Source of the DNA: Bradyrhizobium genomosp. I (2014)
Lineage (GTDB): Bacteria > Pseudomonadota > Alphaproteobacteria > Rhizobiales > Xanthobacteraceae
Assembly: GCF_000261685.1 (NCBI RefSeq)
Contig: NZ_AJQE01000031.1
Location: 1 to 64,000, forward strand
Length of the DNA: 64,000 nt
Direction of reading: 5' to 3'
Part shown: positions 43,731-52,591 of the stretch, piece by piece
Layout of the letters: the number at the start of each line of letters is the position of its first letter
Numbering within the stretch: position 1 is the stretch's first letter
Position numbers and translations under genes: made by a program
The notes under the pieces: generated by a model
Databases searched by the model: none
What the model was told of the DNA's origin: nothing
What the model saw: only the letters and a program-made list of their open reading frames with translations

Positions 43731-43811
43731 GTCATTCCGGGGCGATGCGAAGCATCGAACCCGGAATCTCGAGATTCCGGGTCTGGTGTTTGCGCACCAT
43801 CCCGGAATGAC
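43731..43811. repeat. palindromic intergenic repeat between serB and degP
   Basis: The outer arms GTCATTCCGGG (43731-43741) and CCCGGAATGAC (43801-43811) are perfect complements. Inside is a perfect 22-base palindrome made of CCCGGAATCTC and its complement (43760-43781). The element lies between two convergent stop codons and can serve as a bidirectional terminator. It is a repeat type I recognise from this genus by memory. Confidence 0.78.
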
Positions 43812-43838
43812 AGCGGGTGTGGGGCCAAGAAGGCGCGG

Positions 43839-45356
43839 CTACTGCACGCTCAGCGCGACGAATCGCAGCTCGCCCTCGCCGTTGGAAACCAGCAGCAGCA
43901 CCGATTTCTTGCCGTCCTTCTTGAGCTGATCGACTCGCTTCTGGATGTCGGTACCGCTCGACACCGCCTCCTGCGCCACCTCGACGATGACGTCGCCGGC
44001 GGACAGGCGCTTCTCGGCGGCGTCCGAATTGGCGTCGACGCTGGTAACGACCACGCCCTTGACGCTGTCCTTGATCTTGTAGCGCGTGCGCAGATCCTTG
44101 TTCAGCGTTGCGAGATCGAGGCCAAGCGCCTTCTGCGTCACCGGCTTCTCCGGCGCCGGCTCGTCGGTCTTCACCGCGGCCTGCACCTTGTCGGGATCCT
44201 GGAGGCGGCCCAGCGTGACCTTCTTGGTCTCTTCCTGCCCCTTGCGGATGATGACGACGTCGACCTCCTTGCCGACCGCCGTGTCGGCGACGACGCGGGA
44301 CAGGTCCTTCGGATCCTTGACGTCCTTGCCGTCGAACTTGACGACGACGTCGCCGGGCTCGATGCCGGCGGGCTTGGCCGGGCCCTTGTCGTCGACGCCG
44401 GCGACCAGCGCTCCGCGCGCGGGCTTGATGTTGAGACTCTCGGCAATCTCGTCAGTGACGCTCTGGATGCGCACCCCAAGCCAGCCGCGGCGCAACTCGC
44501 CGAACTGGCGGAGCTGGTCGACGACGCCCACCACCGTCTTCGACGGCACGGCGAAGCCGATCCCGATCGAGCCGCCGGAAGGGGAGATGATCAGCGTGTT
44601 GACGCCGATGACGTCGCCATCGAGGTTGAACAGCGGACCGCCGGAATTGCCCCGATTGATGGAGGCGTCGGTCTGGATGTAGCTGTCATACGGCCCCGAC
44701 GAGATGTCGCGGTTCTTGGCCGAAACGATGCCGGCGGTCACCGTGCCTCCCAGGCTGAAGGGGTTGCCGATCGCGACCACCCAGTCGCCGAGGCGCAGCT
44801 TGTCGGAGTCGCCGAACTTGACCGCGACCAGCGGCTTCGGCGGCTTGATCTTGAGCACGGCGAGATCGGTCTTCTTGTCGACGCCGACCAGCTCGGCCTT
44901 GATCTTGGTGCCGTCGTTGAGGATGACGTGGATCTCGTCGGCGTCCGCAATGACGTGGTTGTTGGTGACGACGACGCCCGATGGGTCGATGATGAAGCCG
45001 GAGCCGAGCGAGTTGGTCTTGCGCGGCGGGCTGTTGTCGCCGCCCTTGCTGCCGCCACCGGGACCCCGGCGGTTCTTGAAGAAGTCGTCGAAGAACTCCT
45101 CGAACGGCGAGCCGGGCGGCAGTTGCGGCATGGTGTTGGTGCCGCCGCCCTTGGCCTCGACCGTCTGCGAGGTCGAGATGTTGACGACCGCGTCAATCAC
45201 CTTCTCGGCGACGTCGGCGATGCCATCCGGTCCGCGCGCATGGGCCGGCGTGCCGAACGCGCTGAAAGCACTGACGGCGAGCGCGGCCAGCCCAATTCGC
45301 ACACCAAGTCTCGCGCAACGGCGCGAGCGGGACGGGGCAGTGGTGGCAGCGGTCAT
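43839..45356 (-). CDS. degP: DegP/HtrA-type periplasmic serine protease
   Basis: A 505-residue protease/chaperone of envelope quality control. A signal peptide (about 1-40, ending TPAHA) is followed by the trypsin-like domain with triad His134 (TNNHVIADAD), Asp164 (KKTDLAVLKI) and Ser238 (NRGNSGGPLF), then two PDZ domains (about 300-385 and 420-500). The start at 45356 has GGAGAT 6 bases upstream. It follows hflK-hflC-DUF2065 on the same strand, the common order in alphaproteobacteria, where HflKC and DegP cooperate in membrane protein turnover. Confidence 0.95.
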   Translation of the reverse strand: MTAATTAPSRSRRCARLGVRIGLAALAVSAFSAFGTPAHARGPDGIADVAEKVIDAVVNISTSQTVEAKGGGTNTMPQLPPGSPFEEFFDDFFKNRRGPGGGSKGGDNSPPRKTNSLGSGFIIDPSGVVVTNNHVIADADEIHVILNDGTKIKAELVGVDKKTDLAVLKIKPPKPLVAVKFGDSDKLRLGDWVVAIGNPFSLGGTVTAGIVSAKNRDISSGPYDSYIQTDASINRGNSGGPLFNLDGDVIGVNTLIISPSGGSIGIGFAVPSKTVVGVVDQLRQFGELRRGWLGVRIQSVTDEIAESLNIKPARGALVAGVDDKGPAKPAGIEPGDVVVKFDGKDVKDPKDLSRVVADTAVGKEVDVVIIRKGQEETKKVTLGRLQDPDKVQAAVKTDEPAPEKPVTQKALGLDLATLNKDLRTRYKIKDSVKGVVVTSVDANSDAAEKRLSAGDVIVEVAQEAVSSGTDIQKRVDQLKKDGKKSVLLLVSNGEGELRFVALSVQ

Positions 45357-45500
45357 TGTGATCTCCAGACAAGGGGAATTCGGCGCCAGACTGCGCTCGA
45401 ACGGGGGCACGGCGCAAGCGCGGAGCTTGACGGGCCTCAAGACCTCGATAATACGGCGAAAACCAGTCTGGCGCCTTCACTTTGGCGTTGGGCCCGATGC

Positions 45501-45707
45501 CTAAATCGGACGCCGCATAACCCAGATCAGGACCAGACCGGCCACGGCCGAGCCGATCCCAACGGCCCGCAGGATGTTGTCCGGCGTGGCAATGGCGCTC
45601 TTCATGGCTTTGCGCATCCAGCTGGGACTGGCCGCAAACATCAAGCCTTCCAGCACGAACAGGATGCCCAGGCCGATGAGGAAGTCGGCGAACGCAATGG
45701 ACCTCAT
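45501..45707 (-). CDS. DUF2065 (YjeT-like) small membrane protein
   Basis: A 68-residue inner-membrane protein with two helices (FLIGLGILFVLEGLMFAA and ILRAVGIGSAVAGLVLIWVM). This is the DUF2065 family, often encoded beside hflKC as in Escherichia coli yjeT. Its function is unknown; the location suggests a small partner of the HflKC complex. It is 72 bases after hflC and 144 bases before degP. Confidence 0.88.
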   Translation of the reverse strand: MRSIAFADFLIGLGILFVLEGLMFAASPSWMRKAMKSAIATPDNILRAVGIGSAVAGLVLIWVMRRPI

Positions 45708-45779
45708 CGGAATGGAACCTCCCGTCGTACTGTTCTTTGTCTGGACAAAGGGCGGCCAGACCGGCCGCCCTTGTCTAGC

Positions 45780-46676
45780 TTACGGCTTGGCCGGCGTCTC
45801 GGTTGCCATCTTGCCGGACGGACTACCGAAGTACCGGAAGAAATCCGAGTCCGGCCGCAGCAGGAAGCGGGTATCGTTCGAACGCAGCCCGTTCTCATAG
45901 GCCGTCATCGACCGGTAGAAGGCGAAGAAGTCGGCGTCCTTGCTGTAGGCTTCCGCAAACAGGCGGTTGCGCTCGGCATCGCCCGCACCGCGGGTCTGCT
46001 CGGCCTGCGAATTGGCTTCCGCGATGATCACGGTCGCCTCGCGGTCGGCCTTGGACTTGATCTCCTGAGCCTTCTGACCGCCCTGCGCGCGGAACTCCGC
46101 AGCCTCGCGCTCGCGCTCGGTCTTCATGCGCTGGTAGACCGCCTGGCTGTTCTGCTCCGGCAGGTCGGCGCGGCGGATCCGGACGTCGACGACCTGGATA
46201 CCGTAGCCGTCGGCCTCGCGATCGAGCTGGTCGCGGATGCGCTGCATCAGCTTCTCGCGGTCGTCGCGCACCACGTTGATGAAGGTGACCTCGCCGAGCA
46301 CGCGGCGCAGCGCCGCGTTCAGGAGCGTGGTGAGCTGAATGTTCGCGGCCTGGATCGAGCCGACGCTCTGATAGAAGCGCAGCGCGTCCTTGATGCGGTA
46401 GCGCGCGAAGGCATCAACCACGAGACGCTTCTGGTCGGACGCGATCGCTTCCTGCGACGGGTTCTCCAGGTCGAGGATCCGCTTGTCGATATTGATCACC
46501 GAATTCCACGGCGCCTTGAAATGCAGGCCGGGCGCGGTGACGACGTCGACGGGCCTGCCGAACTGGAGCACGATGGTCTGCTCGGTCTGCTGCACCGTGA
46601 ACAGCGACATGTAGCCCACGATCACGACGAGCAGGAGGGCGAGCAGCGTGACGAAACCTGTGACCGGAGACCTCAT
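45780..46676 (-). CDS. hflC: HflC, modulator of FtsH protease
   Basis: A 298-residue SPFH/Band 7 protein with one N-terminal transmembrane helix (about 7-25) and a large periplasmic part. The block VQQTEQTIVLQFGRPVDVV begins the SPFH domain. A long coiled coil rich in charged residues and the conserved RNRLFAEAYSKDADFFAFYRSM stretch are typical of HflC. With HflK it forms a large cage around FtsH. Its start overlaps the hflK stop by 4 bases. Confidence 0.95.
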   Translation of the reverse strand: MRSPVTGFVTLLALLLVVIVGYMSLFTVQQTEQTIVLQFGRPVDVVTAPGLHFKAPWNSVINIDKRILDLENPSQEAIASDQKRLVVDAFARYRIKDALRFYQSVGSIQAANIQLTTLLNAALRRVLGEVTFINVVRDDREKLMQRIRDQLDREADGYGIQVVDVRIRRADLPEQNSQAVYQRMKTEREREAAEFRAQGGQKAQEIKSKADREATVIIAEANSQAEQTRGAGDAERNRLFAEAYSKDADFFAFYRSMTAYENGLRSNDTRFLLRPDSDFFRYFGSPSGKMATETPAKP

Positions 46677-47809
46677 CGGTTGCCTCCGCTCGACTGCGGA
46701 CCGGTGGTGGGCGGCCGCTTGGCCGACAGTTCGGGAAGCGGCAGGTAGGGCACGACGCCCTGGCCCGAGGGGCCGCCGTCATAGACGAGCTTGTCCGCGC
46801 CGCCGAGCACGCGCTCCATCGTCTCCAGGTAGATCCGTTCACGCGTCACGTCGGGCGCCTTCTTGTATTCGTCGTAGACTTTCAGGAAGCGCGCGCTCTG
46901 GCCCTTGGCCTCGGCGACCGCCTGCTCCTTGTAGCCTTCGGCATCCTGCAGGATCTTGGCGGCACGTCCGCGCGCCTGCGGCACGACCTGGTTGGCGTAG
47001 GTCTGCGCTTCGTTCTGCAACTGCTCCTGATTGGCGCGGGCCGCCTGGACGTCGCGGAAGGCATCGATCACCTGCGCCGGCGGATCGACCTTCTGCATCT
47101 GCACCTGGGTGATGAGGATTCCCGACCCGTAGCTGTCCAGAGTCTTCTGGATCAGCTCCTGCACGCCCTGCTCGGTGACGTTGCGCGCTCCGGTCAGGAT
47201 CGGCTGGATCTGGGACCGGCCGATCACCTCGCGCATCGCGCTTTCGGCGACCGCCTTCACGGTGCCCTCGGGATTCTGGATGTTGAAGAGGAAGTCACCG
47301 ACGCCGTCCGGCTTGATGCGCCAGAGCACGGTGAAATCGACGTCGACGATGTTCTCGTCGCCGGTCAGCATCAGACTCTCTTCCGGCACGTCGCGAATGG
47401 AGCGGCCCCGCCGTGCAGGGTCCTCGATCAGCGTCATGCCGATGGAGGTGGTGTTGACGCGCAGCGCCTTGGGCAGCAGCACTGTCTCGATCGGATAAGG
47501 CAGATGATAGTTCAGGCCCGGCTGCACGGTGCGGACATGCTTGCCGAAGCGCAGCACCACGCCGAGCTCTTCGGACTGAACGCGGAAGAAGCCCGACAGC
47601 AGCCAGAACGCGACGATCAGCAGGATGATCAGCGTGATGCCAACGCCGGAGAAATAGCCGCCCGGCATGATCTGCTGGAGGCGGTCCTGGCCGCGCCGCA
47701 GAAGATCCTCCAGATCCGGCGGCCTCGGCCCGACCGGTTGCGGGCCTGAGCCCCATGGTCCCTTTGGACCCGAGCCCCATGGGCCACCGCCCTGATTCTT
47801 CCACGGCAT
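46673..47809 (-). CDS. hflK: HflK, modulator of FtsH protease
   Basis: A 378-residue partner of HflC. A cytoplasmic Gly/Pro/Trp-rich N terminus (PWKNQGGGPWGSGPKGP and repeats) precedes one membrane helix (about 55-78), then the SPFH domain (VQSEELGVVLRFGKHVRTVQPGLNYHLPYP) and a coiled coil. The C-terminal Pro-rich tail is normal. It is the first gene of the hflK-hflC-DUF2065 operon, with a plausible promoter at 47863-47891. Confidence 0.95.
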   Translation of the reverse strand: MPWKNQGGGPWGSGPKGPWGSGPQPVGPRPPDLEDLLRRGQDRLQQIMPGGYFSGVGITLIILLIVAFWLLSGFFRVQSEELGVVLRFGKHVRTVQPGLNYHLPYPIETVLLPKALRVNTTSIGMTLIEDPARRGRSIRDVPEESLMLTGDENIVDVDFTVLWRIKPDGVGDFLFNIQNPEGTVKAVAESAMREVIGRSQIQPILTGARNVTEQGVQELIQKTLDSYGSGILITQVQMQKVDPPAQVIDAFRDVQAARANQEQLQNEAQTYANQVVPQARGRAAKILQDAEGYKEQAVAEAKGQSARFLKVYDEYKKAPDVTRERIYLETMERVLGGADKLVYDGGPSGQGVVPYLPLPELSAKRPPTTGPQSSGGNR

Positions 47810-47862
47810 TCTGTGCTCTCCTCGGCAGGGTGGAATGCCCCGCCCGCTTTGTCCGGTCCGGC

Positions 47863-47891
47863 TTTATAGGGGACAGGCAGGTCCCTTACAA
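47863..47891 (-). promoter_or_regulatory. predicted hflK promoter
   Basis: TTGTAA (47891-47886), a 17-base spacer and TATAAA (47868-47863) on the minus strand. The CCCC just before TATAAA also resembles the heat-shock sigma32 -10 element, which would suit a protease modulator. The predicted start is about 45 bases from the hflK ATG. Confidence 0.6.
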
Positions 47892-47934
47892 CGCAGCCCG
47901 GACCATCTTTCGAGCTATGCTTGGGCACGAAAAA

Positions 47935-47952
47935 GTCAATGTAAACATTGAC
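47935..47952. promoter_or_regulatory. palindrome upstream of hflK, candidate operator
   Basis: GTCAATG-TAAA-CATTGAC has perfect 7-base arms. It lies 44 bases upstream of the predicted hflK -35 and 8 bases beyond the folA stop. It has no T run, so an operator is more likely than a terminator. I do not recognise the binding protein. Confidence 0.4.
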
Positions 47953-47960
47953 GAAAGCGG

Positions 47961-48470
47961 TTAATGGCCGCGCCGCCGACGATATGTCACATAGGAGAAG
48001 TCAGCGCTGTCGTCGGGGCCGGCAGGATGGCGGATACGTTCAACCTCGTCCCACTCCGCCTTGTCGATGTCGAAATGCGTGTCGCCTTCGGGCCGTGCGT
48101 GGACTTCGGTGATTTCGAGGCGGTCGGCGCGATCGAGCCATTGCCGGAAGATCTCGGCCCCGCCGATCACCGCGATCTCGGTGACCGAACGCCGCAGGGC
48201 GTCACCAAGCGCAACCGCGCCTGCATCCGCGGCGGATGTCGTGACGATGGCCCCGCTGGCGCGATAAGCCGCATCGCGCGTGATCACGATGTTGGTGCGG
48301 TTCAGCAACGGCCGGGGCAGGGATTCGAAGGTCTTGCGGCCCATGATTACCGGCTTGCCGATGGTGAGCGCCTTGAAGCGCGCCATGTCGGACTTCAATC
48401 GCCACGGCATCGCATTGCCCGCGCCGATGACGCCATTCTCCGCGATCGCAACGACGAAAACGATCTCCAT
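47961..48470 (-). CDS. folA: dihydrofolate reductase
   Basis: NADPH-dependent reduction of dihydrofolate, which recycles the folate oxidised by thymidylate synthase. It has 169 residues. Characteristic blocks are VAIAENGVIGAGNAMPWRLKSDMARFKALT, with the catalytic acidic residue in the WRLKSD stretch, VIMGRKTFESLPRPL, and VIGGAEIFRQWL. Its ATG overlaps the stop of the GNAT gene as TGATG, so thyA - GNAT - folA form one operon. Confidence 0.96.
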   Translation of the reverse strand: MEIVFVVAIAENGVIGAGNAMPWRLKSDMARFKALTIGKPVIMGRKTFESLPRPLLNRTNIVITRDAAYRASGAIVTTSAADAGAVALGDALRRSVTEIAVIGGAEIFRQWLDRADRLEITEVHARPEGDTHFDIDKAEWDEVERIRHPAGPDDSADFSYVTYRRRRGH

Positions 48471-48955
48471 CAGGCAGAGCTCCCGGCAAGCCGCTCCAGC
48501 GCGGGACCCGTGACGCGGCACAGCGTCCAGTCGTCCATCATGACTGCGCCGAGCGACTTGTAGAACGCGATCGACGGCACGTTCCAGTCGAGCACCGCCC
48601 ATTGCAGGCGCGACCAGCCGTTCTCGACGCATTCCCTGGCGAGATAGACCAGCAGCGCCTTGCCGAGACCCCTGCCCCGATGCGACGGCCGCACGTAAAG
48701 ATCTTCGAGATAGATGCCGCGGCGGCCGCTGAAGGTGGAGAAATTCGTGAACCACACCGCGAAGCCGACCGGCTCACCATTCCACTCGGCGATCGCGCAA
48801 TAGAGTTGCGGTGTTTCACCGAACAGTGCGTCGGCGATGTCAGCCTCGGTCGCCTCCACCTCGTGCGAGAGCTTTTCGTAATCGGCAAGCTCGCGGATGA
48901 AGGAGAGAACGAGCCCGGCTTCTCCGGGCTGCGCACGACGAATGGCCAACGACAT
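48470..48955 (-). CDS. GNAT acetyltransferase, diamine-acetyltransferase-like
   Basis: A 161-residue GNAT protein. The acetyl-CoA loop is in YVRPSHRGRGLGKALLVYLA (R/Q-x-x-G-x-G/A). The later helix WNVPSIAFYKSLGA is also typical. Overall it resembles the SAT1/YhbS-type group that acetylates small amines, but the substrate is unknown. It sits between thyA and folA with a 5-base gap to thyA and a 1-base overlap with folA, so it is an unexplained passenger of the thymidylate operon. Confidence 0.9.
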   Translation of the reverse strand: MSLAIRRAQPGEAGLVLSFIRELADYEKLSHEVEATEADIADALFGETPQLYCAIAEWNGEPVGFAVWFTNFSTFSGRRGIYLEDLYVRPSHRGRGLGKALLVYLARECVENGWSRLQWAVLDWNVPSIAFYKSLGAVMMDDWTLCRVTGPALERLAGSSA

Positions 48956-48960
48956 CGGCG

Positions 48961-49755
48961 CTAGACCGCGACTTCCGCCTTGATGTGCGGATGCGGATCG
49001 TAGCCGACGAGCTCGAAATCCTCGAAGCGGAACGAGAAGATATCCTTCACCTCAGGATTGATCCGCATCACCGGCAGCGGGCGCGGCGCGCGGGTGAGCT
49101 GGAGCTTCGCCTGCTCCAGATGGTTGGAATAAAGATGGGTATCGCCGAGCGAGTGTACGAAGTCGCCGGGCTTCAGGCCCGTGACCTGCGCCACCATCAT
49201 GGTGAGCAACGCATAGGATGCGATATTGAAGGGTACACCGAGGAAGACGTCGGCCGAGCGCTGATAGAGCTGGCACGACAGCTTGCCGTTCGCGACATAG
49301 AACTGGAACAGCAGGTGGCAGGGCGGCAGCGCCATCTTCTCGACGTCGGCCGGATTCCAGGCGGTCACGATCAGCCGGCGCGAATCGGGGGTGCGCTTGA
49401 TCATGTCGATGACATTGGCGATCTGGTCGATGCTACGCCCGTCGGCTGTAGGCCAGGAGCGCCATTGATGCCCGTAGACCGGGCCGAGATCGCCATTGGC
49501 GTCCGCCCACTCGTCCCAGATGGTGACGCCGTTGTCGCGCAGATATTTGATGTTGGTGTCGCCCTTCAGGAACCACAACAGCTCATGCACGATCGCCTTC
49601 AGCGGCAACCGCTTGGTGGTCAGCATCGGGAAGCCGGCCGACAGATTGAAGCGCATCTGGTGGCCGAACACCGAGAGCGTGCCGGTGCCGGTCCGGTCGG
49701 TCTTCTCGGCGCCGTCTGAAAGAATCCGCTCGAGCAGGTCCTGATACTGGTGCAT
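48961..49755 (-). CDS. thyA: thymidylate synthase
   Basis: Makes dTMP from dUMP with methylene-tetrahydrofolate. At 264 residues it has the exact length of the Escherichia coli enzyme. Catalytic Cys146 is in [13 protein letters not shown]. Other signature stretches are [55 protein letters not shown] and [14 protein letters not shown]. First gene of the thyA - GNAT - folA operon. Confidence 0.98.
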   Translation of the reverse strand: MHQYQDLLERILSDGAEKTDRTGTGTLSVFGHQMRFNLSAGFPMLTTKRLPLKAIVHELLWFLKGDTNIKYLRDNGVTIWDEWADANGDLGPVYGHQWRSWPTADGRSIDQIANVIDMIKRTPDSRRLIVTAWNPADVEKMALPPCHLLFQFYVANGKLSCQLYQRSADVFLGVPFNIASYALLTMMVAQVTGLKPGDFVHSLGDTHLYSNHLEQAKLQLTRAPRPLPVMRINPEVKDIFSFRFEDFELVGYDPHPHIKAEVAV

Positions 49756-49890
49756 GTGCCAAAAACCTTAGGAAGACGGCGGCCTTTTGGGGAGGCGGCG
49801 AACTTAGCGGCCACCCCCGCGCTGCGACAGCGGCGATTCGCTGTCCGCACCGATTATACCCGGAAAATGAGTGTTCCCGGTACAAACGAC

Positions 49891-49916
49891 AAGGGCGGAA
49901 CCTGCGTCCCGCCCTT
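49891..49916 (-). terminator. hairpin downstream of tctC
   Basis: AAGGGCGG and CCGCCCTT are perfect 8-base arms with a 10-base loop. In the direction of the tctC transcript (minus) it lies 47 bases after the stop, and is followed by GTCGTTTGT rather than a clean T run. Confidence 0.6.
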
Positions 49917-49962
49917 CTGCCTATCAGCTTGATCGCACTGACTAAAGCGCGATGATCATGCT

Positions 49963-50943
49963 TTAAGTTGCCGGCTTGAGCACCGGGGTCCACTTCGCGA
50001 TCTCGCTTCTGACGAGGGCGGCTAGCGCTTCCGGCGTCCGTTCGGCCGGGCCCGGGATGACGCTGCCGAGCTCGAGCAGGCGCTTGCGCACGGTCTCGTC
50101 GTCCAGCGCCTTGACCGCCGCAGCGTTCAGGCTCGCCACGATCGCCGGAGAGGTTCCCTTGGGTGCGAATATCGCGTTCCAGGCCTGGGCCTGGAACTTC
50201 AGCAAGCCCGCTTCGGCCGTCGTCGGCACGTTCGGCAGCGACGGATTGCGCTCCGGCGTTGCGATCGCATAGGCCTTGATCGTGCCGGCGTTGATCTGCG
50301 GCACGGCGTTGACGATCTGGTCGCACATGTAGTCGTCCTGACCCGCCACCAGCGCATTCATCGCAGGTCCCGTGCCGTTGAAGGGCACGCCGACCGGCTT
50401 GACGTCGAGGATCGAGTGCAGCAGCTCGCAGGAGACGTGCGAGACCGAGCCGATGCCGGCATGTGCGGCGTTCACCTTCTCGGCGTTGGCCTTCACGTAA
50501 GTCACGAACTCCTTCAGGTCCTTCGGTGGAAAGTCCTTGCGCGCCAGGATCAGGATCGGCGTGCCCGCGAGCAGCGCGATCGGCTCGAAGTCCTTTTCGG
50601 GATGGTAGGCGAGCTTCGGATAGAGCGGTACCGATGCGGCATGCGTGCCCATATGCCCGGTGATCAGCGTATAGCCGTCATTGGTCGCGCGGGCAGCCCG
50701 CGTGGTCGCGGTGGTGCCGCCGGCACCGACGACATTCTCGATGATGATGCTCTGTCGCAGCGTCTGCGCCATGTGCGAGGTGACGATGCGCGCGACGACG
50801 TCAGTCGGGCCTCCGGCCGCAAACGGCACAATCATGGTGATGCTGCGCGTCGGATAGGTCTGCGCCTCGGCCGGTGCAACAAAGGTACCCAGCGAAGCAA
50901 GCGCTGCGGCGCATGCGCCCGTGAGCGCGCGAAGAAAGGTCAT
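49963..50943 (-). CDS. tctC: tripartite tricarboxylate transporter substrate-binding protein
   Basis: A 326-residue periplasmic Bug/TctC-family protein. A signal peptide (about 1-27, ending AEA-QTYP) is followed by YPTRSITMIVPFAAGGPTDVVARI, the family opening, with GAGGTTATTRAARATNDGYTLITGH and LPNVPTTAEAG later. It delivers tricarboxylates or related acids to TctAB. The start at 50943 has GGGGAT 6 bases upstream; the earlier frame starts inside a terminator. It lies downstream of tctBA rather than first in the operon, with a strong hairpin in between. Confidence 0.92.
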   Translation of the reverse strand: MTFLRALTGACAAALASLGTFVAPAEAQTYPTRSITMIVPFAAGGPTDVVARIVTSHMAQTLRQSIIIENVVGAGGTTATTRAARATNDGYTLITGHMGTHAASVPLYPKLAYHPEKDFEPIALLAGTPILILARKDFPPKDLKEFVTYVKANAEKVNAAHAGIGSVSHVSCELLHSILDVKPVGVPFNGTGPAMNALVAGQDDYMCDQIVNAVPQINAGTIKAYAIATPERNPSLPNVPTTAEAGLLKFQAQAWNAIFAPKGTSPAIVASLNAAAVKALDDETVRKRLLELGSVIPGPAERTPEALAALVRSEIAKWTPVLKPAT

Positions 50944-50965
50944 GTCGATCCCCTTGGACACAAAC

Positions 50966-50993
50966 AAAATGCCGGCCCAAAGGCCGGCATTTT
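50966..50993. terminator. intrinsic terminator between tctA and tctC
   Basis: AAAATGCCGGC and GCCGGCATTTT are perfect 11-base arms around a 6-base loop (CCAAAG), with A and T runs built into the base of the stem on both strands. It ends 76 bases after the tctA stop and 23 bases before the tctC start. It should end, or strongly reduce, the tctBA transcript before tctC. Confidence 0.82.
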
Positions 50994-51069
50994 CATTTCA
51001 CGAAGGCGTCACACCAGTCGATTCGACTTCCGAATGCGGCGCGCCGACGCAGCGGCGCGGGCGGCGACC

Positions 51070-52587
51070 TCAGTTCTCGGACTCGGTGAACACCTCGTCG
51101 CGCTTGGCGCGCAACGCCGGTAGCACCGTAAGGACAAGGAGGCTCACCGCGACCGCCAGCAGAACCGCCGACAACGGACGCGTGACGAACACGCTCCAGT
51201 CGCCCCGCGAGATCAGCAGCGCCCGGCGCAGGTTCTCTTCCATCAGCGGTCCGAGCACCATGCCGAGCAGCAGCGGCGCCGGCTCGAAATCGTGCTTGAT
51301 CAGCCAATATCCGACCAAACCGAACACGCCAGCGAGGATGACGTCGACCGGTGCGTTGTTCACCGAATAGATGCCGATCGCGCAGAAGATCACGATCGAG
51401 GGGAACATCAGCCGGTACGGCACGCGCAAGAGGCGCACCCAGATTCCGACCAGCGGCAGGTTGATGATGATCAGCATCAGATTGCCGATCCACATCGAGG
51501 CGATCATGCCCCAGACGAGATCCGGCTGCTTCTGCATCACCTGCGGACCCGGCACGATGCCGTGAATGGTCATCGCGCCCACCATCAGCGCCATCACCGC
51601 GTTCGGCGGGATGCCGAGCGTGAGCAGCGGGATGAACGAGGTCTGCGCCGCGGCGTTGTTGGCGCTTTCCGGTCCCGCCACGCCCTCGATCGCGCCGCGG
51701 CCGAACCGCGACGGGTTCTTGGCCAGCTTCTTCTCGAGCGTATAGGCCGCGAACGACGCGATGACCGCGCCGCCGCCGGGCAGAATGCCGAGGATCGAGC
51801 CGAGCACGGTGCCGCGCAGGATGGGCGGCGTCGAGTCGACCAGATCCTTCCTGGTCGGCATCAGGCCGGTGATCTTCTGCTGGACGAGGTCGCGGTTCAT
51901 CTCGGCGCCATGGTCGAGATTGCGGATGATCTCGGCAAAGCCGAACACGCCCATCGCCACCGTCGCAAAGCCGAGACCGTCGGCGAGTTCCGGAATGTTG
52001 AAGGCCATGCGCGAGGCGCCGGTCTCGATGTCCGAGCCGACCATCGACAGCAAGAGACCGAGCACGATCATGGCGATCGCCTTCAGCACCGAGCCCTTGG
52101 CCAGCACCACCGCAAAGATCAGGCCGAGCACCATCAGCGAGAAATACTCGGCCGGGCCGAACGCCAGCGCGAGCTTCGTGAGCGGCGCGCCGAGGATGGC
52201 AATCAAGACGGTCGCGACGCAGCCGGCGAAGAACGAGCCGATCGCGGCGATCGCCAGCGCCGGGCCGGCGCGGCCCTGCTTGGCCATCTGGTGCCCGTCG
52301 ATGGCGGTGACCACCGATGTCGCCTCGCCTGGAATATTGACCAGGATCGACGTGGTCGAGCCGCCATATTGCGCACCGTAATAGATGCCGGCGAGCATGA
52401 TCAGCGCGCCGACCGGCGGCAGTCCGAAGGTGATCGGCAGCAGCATCGCGACCGTCGCGATGGTGCCGATGCCCGGGAGCACGCCGACCAGCGTGCCGAC
52501 GAGGGCGCCGATCAGGCACATCAGCAGGTTTATCGGGGAGAACGCGACGGCGAAGCCATGAGCGAGGTTGGCAAAAATATCCATCAC
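51070..52587 (-). CDS. tctA: tripartite tricarboxylate transporter large membrane subunit
   Basis: A 505-residue inner-membrane protein with about 11-12 helices. The family signature [32 protein letters not shown] is near the N terminus, and the inverted second repeat [25 protein letters not shown] with [30 protein letters not shown] is in the centre. This is the transport pore of a secondary, sodium- or proton-driven system. It starts 4 bases after tctB. Confidence 0.95.
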   Translation of the reverse strand: MMDIFANLAHGFAVAFSPINLLMCLIGALVGTLVGVLPGIGTIATVAMLLPITFGLPPVGALIMLAGIYYGAQYGGSTTSILVNIPGEATSVVTAIDGHQMAKQGRAGPALAIAAIGSFFAGCVATVLIAILGAPLTKLALAFGPAEYFSLMVLGLIFAVVLAKGSVLKAIAMIVLGLLLSMVGSDIETGASRMAFNIPELADGLGFATVAMGVFGFAEIIRNLDHGAEMNRDLVQQKITGLMPTRKDLVDSTPPILRGTVLGSILGILPGGGAVIASFAAYTLEKKLAKNPSRFGRGAIEGVAGPESANNAAAQTSFIPLLTLGIPPNAVMALMVGAMTIHGIVPGPQVMQKQPDLVWGMIASMWIGNLMLIIINLPLVGIWVRLLRVPYRLMFPSIVIFCAIGIYSVNNAPVDVILAGVFGLVGYWLIKHDFEPAPLLLGMVLGPLMEENLRRALLISRGDWSVFVTRPLSAVLLAVAVSLLVLTVLPALRAKRDEVFTESEN

Positions 52588-52591
52588 GCCC

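Noticed and set aside
49943..49966. AAAGCGCGATGATCATGCTTT as a regulatory operator at the tctC end
   Set aside because: It is an imperfect palindrome overlapping the tctC stop and resembles a common dispersed rhizobial sequence, so there is no specific reason to call it an operator.
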